This document shows, piece after piece, positions 14,062 to 20,857 of a stretch of DNA of 20,857 nucleotides. Made by a program: the position numbers and the translations under genes. Under the pieces are notes generated by a model. That model worked only from the letters and a program-made list of their open reading frames with translations. It searched no databases and was not told the DNA's origin. How positions within the stretch are numbered: the first letter of the stretch is position 1; every line of letters begins with the position of its first letter. The stretch is taken from the NCBI GenBank assembly GCA_937928015.1, contig CALFXA010000018.1:1-20857 (forward strand), written 5' to 3'. Origin of the DNA: an uncultured Anaerolineales bacterium. Its GTDB lineage: Bacteria; Chloroflexota; Anaerolineae; Anaerolineales; Villigracilaceae.

Positions 14062-15147
14062 ATGGATTCTTTCGCGTTCATCATCCACCCCATCGACCCC
14101 AAGCGCGACGTCAGCCGAAAATTTCCCTTCCTGGGAAAAGTACTGAACGAGCGCCAGATCGATTTCTTCTCGACCTACTTCCCGCCCGTTTACATCTCGG
14201 AGATCGAGGGCATCACCTCGCAGGCCACCGGCAAGCAGATCAAGGGCTGGTTCATCGCCTGTCCATTCACGCCGCGCCGCATGATGGAATTGCCCGTACG
14301 CACGGTATATCGTAAAATTGTCCAGACTGGCCGCCTGGCCGAAAAACTGGGCGCGGACATCCTGGGACTCGGCGCCTTCACCTCGGTGGTGGGCGATGCG
14401 GGCATCACCATCGCGGACCGTCTGGCGGTTCCCGTTACGACGGGCGACTCCTACACGGTGGCGTTGGCCGTCCAGGCCATCCGCGACGCCGCCCGCATCA
14501 TGGACATTTCCATGAAGGACGCAACCGTAGCGGTGGTCGGCGCGACCGGCGCAATCGGCCGCGTGTGCGCCGAATTGCTGGCTAACGAGGCCGCCGAGTT
14601 GCTACTCGTGGCCCGGGACGAGAAAAAACTTGCAGAATTGCGGGAACGGCTCCAGGTCCGCGCCAAAAGCAGGCTGGTGACCAGCACGAAGATGGACGTC
14701 CTCTCCCGGGCGCAGTTGATCCTGACCGTGACCAGCGCCATCCACGACATCATCCGCCCGGAGCATCTGCTGCCCGGCAGCGTGGTGTGCGATGTGGCCC
14801 GCCCCCGCGATGTTTCTGCAATGGTGGCCGCGGCAAGAAATGATATATTAGTGATTGACGGCGGAATGGTAGATGTGCCAGGCCCCGTGAATTTCCATTT
14901 TAACTTCGGTTTTCCGCCCGGAAAGGCGTACGCTTGCATGGCCGAGACCATGGCCCTGGCGCTGGAAGGCCGCTTCGAGGACTACACCGTGGGCAAGGAT
15001 ATCACGGTCGAACGCGTCCAGGAGATTACCGCCATCGCCGAACGGCATGGCTTTCGCTTGAGCGGATTCCGCTCTTTCGAACGTGAAGTGACAGAAGAAC
15101 AGATCGAAACCGTGCGTACGAACGCCCGAAGGGCGCGACGCAACTAG
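14062..15147 (+). CDS. fatty acyl-ACP reductase-like enzyme (cyanobacterial AAR family look-alike)
   Basis: The 361-residue product follows cyanobacterial acyl-ACP reductase along its length, as far as I remember that sequence. AAR reduces acyl-ACP or acyl-CoA with NADPH to a fatty aldehyde through a cysteine thioester. Shared features are the N-terminal start (FAFIIHPIDPKRDVSRKFPF), the EIEGITSQATGKQIKGWFI strand, LGLGAFTSVV (101-110), TTGDSYT (126-132), the Rossmann nucleotide motif ATVAVVGATGAIGRVC (154-169), the IDGGMVDVPG segment and YACMAETMALALEG (290-303). Cys292 falls on the catalytic cysteine (Cys294 in Synechococcus AAR). The C-terminal ITVERVQEITAIAERHGF also matches. The ATG at 14062 matches the AAR N-terminus; a GTG at 14053 is an alternative. 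No aldehyde-deformylating oxygenase is in the window. A generic shikimate-dehydrogenase-like label would be the weaker choice. Confidence 0.82.
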   Translation: MDSFAFIIHPIDPKRDVSRKFPFLGKVLNERQIDFFSTYFPPVYISEIEGITSQATGKQIKGWFIACPFTPRRMMELPVRTVYRKIVQTGRLAEKLGADILGLGAFTSVVGDAGITIADRLAVPVTTGDSYTVALAVQAIRDAARIMDISMKDATVAVVGATGAIGRVCAELLANEAAELLLVARDEKKLAELRERLQVRAKSRLVTSTKMDVLSRAQLILTVTSAIHDIIRPEHLLPGSVVCDVARPRDVSAMVAAARNDILVIDGGMVDVPGPVNFHFNFGFPPGKAYACMAETMALALEGRFEDYTVGKDITVERVQEITAIAERHGFRLSGFRSFEREVTEEQIETVRTNARRARRN

Positions 15148-15163
15148 GATTTTTGGAGGCCTT

Positions 15164-16066
15164 ATGGGAAATGCCCGCCTGCTGGTCGTAGAGGATGATG
15201 TCGATATCGCCAACATGCTCAAGATCTATTTCACAGGGCTTCAATATGAAGTGGATGTAGCCAATCGCGGCTCCGATGCCCTGGAGAAAACCCGCCATGT
15301 CCTGCCGCACCTGATCGTGCTGGACATCATGCTGCCCGACATCGACGGGTACGAAGTCTGCCGCAACCTGCGCACCAACACCCGCACCAGCCACATCCCG
15401 GTCATTTTCCTGACCCAGAAGGATGAGCGCAGCGACAAGCTGCAGGGGCTCGAACTGGGCGCGGACGATTACATCACCAAGCCGTTCGACATCGAAGAAT
15501 TGAAACTGCGCGTGATGGGCGCCATCCGCCGCTCGGAACGCGAGAGTCTCACCGACCCGCGCTCGGGCCTGCCGGCCGGCCGCCTGATTGAAGAACAGTT
15601 GCGCCGCATCATCCGCGAGGAGAGTTGGGCCCTGCTCGACATCCGCGTCAACAATTTCGAGTCTTTCCGCGACGTGTACGGGTTCGTGGCAGGTGACGAT
15701 GTGCTGCGCTTCACAGCCATGATGATTGGCGAGGTAGTGGACGAGGTGGGTTCGTCCAGCGACTTCATCGGCCACGCAGGCGGCGACAACTTCATCGTCA
15801 TCACCAAAGACGAGCGTGCCACAGCGCTCAAACAGCGTCTTAAAGGCCGCTTCGCCGAAGAGGTGTTGACCCATTACAACTTCATCGACCGCCAGCAGGG
15901 TTTCATCCAAGCTCCCAAGTCGGACGGTGGTATGGAAAAAGTCCCGTTCATGACCTTCTCGATTGGTGTCGTTTCGCCGAGCCAGCAGTCGTTCGCCGAC
16001 ATCCGCGAGATCACCGAACTGGCCGCCGAGGCGCGCCGACAGGACGCCAACTCTTCCGCCGCGTAG
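15164..16066 (+). CDS. response regulator with degenerate GGDEF domain
   Basis: A 300-residue protein of two domains. The receiver domain (1 to about 122) is intact: acidic pair Asp11/Asp12, phospho-acceptor Asp54 (VLDIMLP), Thr84 and Lys106 (ITKPF). The second domain (about 128-295) has the GGDEF-family outline LTDPRSGLPAGRLIEEQL and FESFRDVYGFVAGDDVLRF, but its signature reads GGDNF (206-210). The upstream metal-binding strand is altered (DIRVNNF instead of D-x-D-x-F-K). It is therefore unlikely to make cyclic-di-GMP and is more probably a GTP-binding or protein-interaction output. An unusual loop (QQGFIQAPKSDGGMEK) lies just before the final SIGVV strand. GGAGG sits 4 bases before the ATG. 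It lies 16 bases after the reductase gene and 14 before the GAF protein, a probable signalling partner. Confidence 0.9.
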   Translation: MGNARLLVVEDDVDIANMLKIYFTGLQYEVDVANRGSDALEKTRHVLPHLIVLDIMLPDIDGYEVCRNLRTNTRTSHIPVIFLTQKDERSDKLQGLELGADDYITKPFDIEELKLRVMGAIRRSERESLTDPRSGLPAGRLIEEQLRRIIREESWALLDIRVNNFESFRDVYGFVAGDDVLRFTAMMIGEVVDEVGSSSDFIGHAGGDNFIVITKDERATALKQRLKGRFAEEVLTHYNFIDRQQGFIQAPKSDGGMEKVPFMTFSIGVVSPSQQSFADIREITELAAEARRQDANSSAA

Positions 16067-16080
16067 TGGTGATTTAATCG

Positions 16081-19000
16081 ATGCTGGCCGGCCTGGGTAT
16101 CGGAATTTGGGGGCTCGCGATCGGACTGGTGTCCGTATTCGTGGTTTGGGCCGTGATGGTCCTGATTCCACGCAACCAAAACACGGCTGAACCCAATCAG
16201 CCGACCCTGGTTCTCCCCGATCTTCAACAAACTACAGATGCCGTATTAGTCGTTGAGCCCGGTGGGCGCATCGGCTACTTGAACGCGCTCGCCCGTCAGT
16301 TGTTCAACCTCGGCGAGGATGAGGCCGCCGACCTGGAACGCCTGGCGCGCCGCGTCCGCCCGCTGGACGACTTCCTGCAGGTGTGCGCGAAACCCAGCCA
16401 GAAGCGTCTGACCATCAATGGCAAATTGCTGGAAGCCACCTCTTACGAGGTGCCCGGTGTGTTGCCGCTGAACCTGGTCACGCTGCGTCAACTGGACCTC
16501 ACCCCCGCCCTGTCTTCGGGCGAGTCGAACGGCTCGATCCTCAAGGTGGTGACCGACTTCAGCGAGGCCATCGCCGCCAGCCTGGATATGGAAAGCACCA
16601 TCGCCTCCGTGCTGGAAAATGTCAACCGCCTGGTGCCCGCCGAGGTCATGGAAATCAAGGTCTGGGATTCCGCGCACCAGACGCTGATCCCCTACTGGAC
16701 TCACGACACAGGCGAGGGGTCGAACAGCGTGACGCGCATGAACCAGTCCCAATTCGGGGCACTGACCACCCAACTGGTCAGCCAGCGTCAGCCGCTCCTG
16801 CTCGGACGGACTCAAATCACCCAGATCGACGCCGCCTCACGGGTGCAATCCTACCTGGGCGTTCCGCTCATGGCGGGCAATGAATTGATGGGCACCGTCG
16901 AGGCGGGGCAGCTCGGCTCGGCCACCTTCGGCCAGCACGACCTGGAATTGGTCCGCTTTGTCTCGGGCCAGGCGGCAGTGGCGATCCGCAATGCAGTGTT
17001 GTATGAAGAAGAACAAGGACGCGCTTCTGAAATGGCGGCCCTCGCCAACCTGACCCAGGCCATCAGCGCCATCCAGGAACCGCGCGACTTGTTTACCCGC
17101 CTGGTGGACAGCGTGGCTCCGCTCTTCAACGCGGAGATCGTGGGCTTCCTGTTATACGATGAGAACCGCCGCATGCTCGAAGGGCAGGTTCCCTTCCGCG
17201 GACTGCCGACCTCCATCGTGGAGATCTACCGCGCCTCCGTCGCCGCCGACAGTCCCGCCGAACGCATCCTCTCCTACCAAAAACCGCTCCTGACCATCGA
17301 CGCCGCGCAGGATGAGAACTGGCATACCCTGGGCCTGACCAACGTGGCCCTGGCCGCCTCCCTACGCGACTCGGCGCTTGTCCCGCTCGTCTCGGACAAA
17401 CGCATGGTCGGCTTTTTGCAAGTCTCGCATCACCGCGGCGGGACAACCCCATTCAGCAATGAAGAAGTGCGTCTGATGAGCATTGTCGCCAATCAGGCGG
17501 CCACCATCATCGAGAACGCCATGCTGGTACAGCAATCCCGTTCGCGCGCCCAGCGTGCAGACGCCCTGCGGCGCATCGCCAGCCTCTCCGCCTCTTCGGC
17601 CACGCTGAACGAGGTGCTCAAGTTCTCGATGCAGGAATTGATCCGTCTCTTCCAGGCGGATGCGGGCGGGATTTTCCTGTTGGACGACGAACTCGGGCAA
17701 TTGCGCCTGCACCATGAGTCGACCTGGAACGTGCCCGAAGCCACCCTGGACTCGTTCAAGACCCTGTTCGTGGACGATCCCGAATACCTGCTGACGGTTT
17801 CGTACAGCCGCAAGCCCTTCCTTTCGGGCCGCCTCAGCACGGACCGCCGCATCCTGTCCTTTTACCGCCCGATGAAAGATGCCATGCAAATGGAATCGGC
17901 ACTGGTGGTTCCGCTGGTGGTGCGTGAGCACAGCCTGGGCGAGTTGATGCTGGGCAGCCAGCAGGTGGAGCATTTCAGCTCCTTCGACCTACAGGTCATC
18001 ACCACAGCGGCGGGACAACTGGCCGCGGCGGTGGAAAGCGACCGCCTGCTCGGTCAGACCGACGCGGGCCTGCGCCAGCGCGTCCAGCAATTGACGGCCA
18101 TTGCGCGCGTCAGCCGCGAGTTGGGTTCCTCGCTTGACCTCAAGCATCTGCTGACGGTCATCCACGAGGAGAGCCTGCGCGTTTTGCAGGCGGGCTGCGG
18201 GACGATCCTGCTGCTCGAAGCTGGGAGCCAGGCCGAGGGTCCCGTAGTGAAGATGGCGGTGGGATGTCCCATCAATAACAGCTTGAGCCCGCTCGACCGC
18301 AAGGTGATTCAGTCGGGACAATCGCTGGTGGTGAACGATTTCGACGCAGGCGGCGGACATGCGCCGCACGGCGACGTCCGTTCGGCGCTGGTGGTGCCCA
18401 TCCTGCATCAGGGGAATGTGGTGGGTCTGTTGAATCTGCACTCGAACCAGCCTTCGTTCTTCGACGCAGAGTCGGTCGAAATCATGGAGGTGATGGCGGC
18501 CCAGGCGGCCATCGCCATCTACAACGCCCAACAGTATCAACAGGAGCGCCAGCGCTCCGAGTTGCTGCGCCGTCGCGCCGAAGCCTTCGCCAAACTGACC
18601 GAGGTCAGCCAGGCCCTGCACCAGGACATCTCGATGGAGCAGGCCATGTACACGCTGGCGCAAAGCCTGCGTGCGGCCACTCCCTTCCGCGTGGTGCTGA
18701 TGAGCCTCTTCGAGCCTGAAGTGGGCATGTTGCGACGCGTGGCAGGCGTGGGTCTGCCCCAGGAAACCCTGAACGAGTTGCTGGCCCGCAAACAGCCATT
18801 GGTCAGCGTCCAACAATTGATGAAGCCCGAGTTCAAGGTCAGCCGCTCCTACTTCATCCCCGCTGACAAGACACCCATCCTGCCTGCCGACATACACTAC
18901 GTGTATTCGAGTTATGAAGGCGTGTCCGCCGCGGCGCAGAATGCCTGGAATGCTGACGATTTCCTGATCATCCCGCTCGAAGACGCGCAAGGTAAACTCC

Positions 19001-20809
19001 TAGGCCTCATCAGCCTGGACGACCCTTCCAACGGTCTGCGGCCCGACCTCGCCACCATCGAACTGGCCGAGGGATTTGCCGCCCAAACCTCGCTGCTTAT
19101 CAGCAACACAGGCCGCCTGAACGCCTTCCAGACCCGCATCGTGGCACTCTCCGACGGCATCCAGCGCCAGCAGAAACTGCTCAGCGTCAGCCAGAACGAC
19201 CTGCCCATGTTGCTGCGCAAGGACCTTGAGCAGACCATCTCCCTGCACAACCTCGAACGCCGCGCCCAGCGCATCCGCGCGGGCCTGGCCATCACCGAGT
19301 CGGTCAGCCGCCAGTTGGACGCCGTCTCGGCGCTCAAGGCGCTCGCCACCGAGACGCTCACCCAGTTGGGCATGTCGGCCGCCCTGGTGGCCGAGAATGC
19401 GGCCGAGGGTCCGCGCCTGATGCCGCCGCTGGGGAGCATCCCGCGCGCCACCAACGTGGAGGCCCTGTTCGGTCAGCGCAATCCGTTGCGCATCGTCCTG
19501 CAGACGGGCAACCCGATCCTGATCGCCAACCTCGACGAAGACGAAGAGTGGCGCGACACGCCCCTGCTAACGGCACTGCGGGCCAAAGGCATGATCTGCC
19601 TGCCCGTCACGGTCCGCAACCAGGTGGTGGCCGCCATGCTGGCCGTCACCCCCGAGCCCCTGCCCGCCTTCACCGACGAAGACCGCCAGGTCTACTTCCA
19701 GATATCTCGACAGACCTCGGTCATCCTGCAAAACATCTTCCTGCTCAACGAGACCAGCCGCCGCCTGCAGGAAGTGGACCTGCTGCTCGACTTCAGCCGC
19801 CGCATCGCAGGCCTGACGCCGGACGAGATGCTCAAGGCGCTGCTCGAAAGCGCACGCCGCGTGATTACCAACGCGCACGCGGGCGTAGCCCTGCTGTGGA
19901 ATCCGCAGGCCGACCAGTTGTTGCCGCGCGCCGTCTCGGGCTATGCCGATAACGCCAGCCTGCTGCGCGTGACCTATCGCAGCGGCGAGGCCCTGCCTGG
20001 CATCGTGTTCGAGTCGCGCAAGCCGCGCCGCGCCGACGAGATCAACTTCCTGCGCGATTATCCGCTCAACGCGGAAAACCTGTTGCTCTACCGTCAGGCC
20101 ACGGGCGGACGCCTGCCCGTCTCAAGTCTGCTTATCCCCATCGTGGCAGGCGACAAGAATCTCGGTCTGTTGGTGCTCGACAACTTCAACACCGTGGGTG
20201 CCTTCAAGGCCGACGACGAAGCCCTGCTGCTTTCCCTGGCTCAACAGGTGGCGATCTCACTGGAAAACGTCCGCCTGGTGCAGACCACGCAGGAACGCGC
20301 TCAACAGTTGGAGGCGCTCAATGCCGCCGCCGCCTCCTTGACCTCCAGCCTGGCCAGCGACCAATTGGTGGCTTCCCTGCTCAAGCGTCTCCAGTCCATC
20401 CTGCCGTACGACACCGCCACCCTGTGGCTGCGGGAGCGTGACCGCCTGATGGTCTCCTCCGCCGACGGCTTCCCTGATAACGAACGCCGCCTCGGCCTGA
20501 CCATCTCCATCTCCGACAGCGCCCTGTTCAACGAGATGATGCGCACGGGACACGCCATCGCCGTCGGCGATGTGCGCGAAGACCCGCGCTTCCCGCACGT
20601 CGAGGCCCCGCGCCTGTCGTGGCTGGGCATCCCGTTCTTCTCGAAGGGCGAACTGAGCGGCATGATCGCGCTCGAAAAATGGCAGGCGCACTTCTATCAC
20701 GAGGATTACGTCCAGGTGGCGATGACCTTCGCCAGCCAGGCGGCCGTCTCGCTGGATAACGCCCGCCTGTACGAGGACAGCCTCAACCGCGCCACCGAAC
20801 TGACCCAGC
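16081..20809 (+). CDS. membrane protein with PAS-like and eight tandem GAF domains (3' cut by contig end)
   Basis: The visible part has about 1,576 residues and is incomplete. An N-terminal hydrophobic segment (about 3-29, ending VLIPR) anchors it to the membrane. A PAS-like domain follows (about 45-140; DAVLVVEPGGRIGYLNALARQLF). Eight GAF domains then appear at roughly 153-310, 337-480, 508-653, 685-816, 853-1013, 1083-1220, 1248-1396 and 1426-1566. Each ends in a recurrent pattern of a GxxxLxxx strand and FAxQAAxxIxNA-like helix. Linker helices with ASLSAS, ARVSREL or FAKLTEVSQAL resemble signalling helices. GAF domains sense small ligands or redox state. No kinase, cyclase or phosphatase module is visible; one may lie beyond the contig end. 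The last genomic residues are ELTQQ; IGRASCRERV after it is adapter. It follows the response regulator by 14 bases, so a sensor histidine kinase is my best guess. Confidence 0.85.
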
Positions 20810-20857
20810 AGATCGGAAGAGCGTCGTGTAGGGAAAGAGTGTAGATCTCGGTGGTCG
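20810..20857. other. Illumina universal adapter (assembly artefact)
   Basis: From about 20810 the sequence is the reverse complement of the Illumina universal (P5-side) adapter, beginning AGATCGGAAGAGCGTCGTGT and continuing to the end. Translation of it gives the well-known contaminant peptide IGRASCRERV. It fuses a false C-terminus and stop codon onto the GAF protein. Confidence 0.98.

Noticed and set aside
15164..16066. Active diguanylate cyclase
   Set aside because: The signature is GGDNF and the metal-binding Asp strand is altered, so catalytic activity is unlikely.
20811..20844. C-terminal peptide IGRASCRERV and stop codon of the GAF protein
   Set aside because: Encoded by Illumina adapter; the protein really continues beyond the contig.

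Overview
The window is a high-GC (roughly 60% by eye) bacterial contig with 17 protein-coding genes on both strands and no visible RNA gene, transposon or CRISPR array. The first 47 and last about 47 bases are Illumina TruSeq adapter, not genome. The two outermost genes (infB and a giant GAF protein) are therefore cut by the assembly, and the true genomic insert is about 48-20809. Gene content and style point to a Chloroflexota bacterium, probably class Anaerolineae: an infB-rbfA-nrnA-truB-ribF block, a long two-domain ThyX, a Thr/Pro-linker LysM lipoprotein, a PATAN (DUF4388) protein beside a Cvn/MglA-like small GTPase, and multi-GAF proteins. This assignment is inference from memory of families, not a computed placement.

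Region 1 (48-4292, + strand) is housekeeping: the translation factor IF-2 C-terminus, ribosome-binding factor RbfA, a DHH/DHHA1 phosphoesterase (NrnA type), tRNA pseudouridine-55 synthase TruB and the bifunctional FAD synthase RibF. Intrinsic terminators follow truB and ribF. Region 2 (4363-6725, +) holds a tandem-domain FAD-dependent thymidylate synthase (ThyX) and, overlapping it by ATGA, a LysM lipoprotein. The ThyX gene carries what looks like a 63-bp palindromic DNA repeat read in frame as part of the protein.

Region 3 (6781-9736, - strand) is a two-gene operon: a membrane-anchored HExxH peptidase (first) and an OppA-like peptide-binding protein (second). It faces region 2 across a palindrome made of 7-bp repeats, and diverges from region 4 across a 191-bp promoter region.

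Region 4 (9928-20809, +) is the most unusual part: eight co-directional, tightly spaced genes. In order they are a PATAN/DUF4388 protein, a small GTPase, an alpha/beta hydrolase, a V4R (hydrocarbon-binding fold) protein, a left-handed beta-helix protein, a close look-alike of cyanobacterial acyl-ACP reductase (the fatty-aldehyde-forming enzyme AAR) with its catalytic cysteine, a response regulator with a degenerate GGDEF domain, and a membrane protein with one PAS-like and eight GAF domains. I read this as a candidate fatty-acyl/aldehyde metabolism module wired to GTPase and two-component-type signalling. The enzyme family calls rest on sequence motifs; the functional link is inference from gene order.
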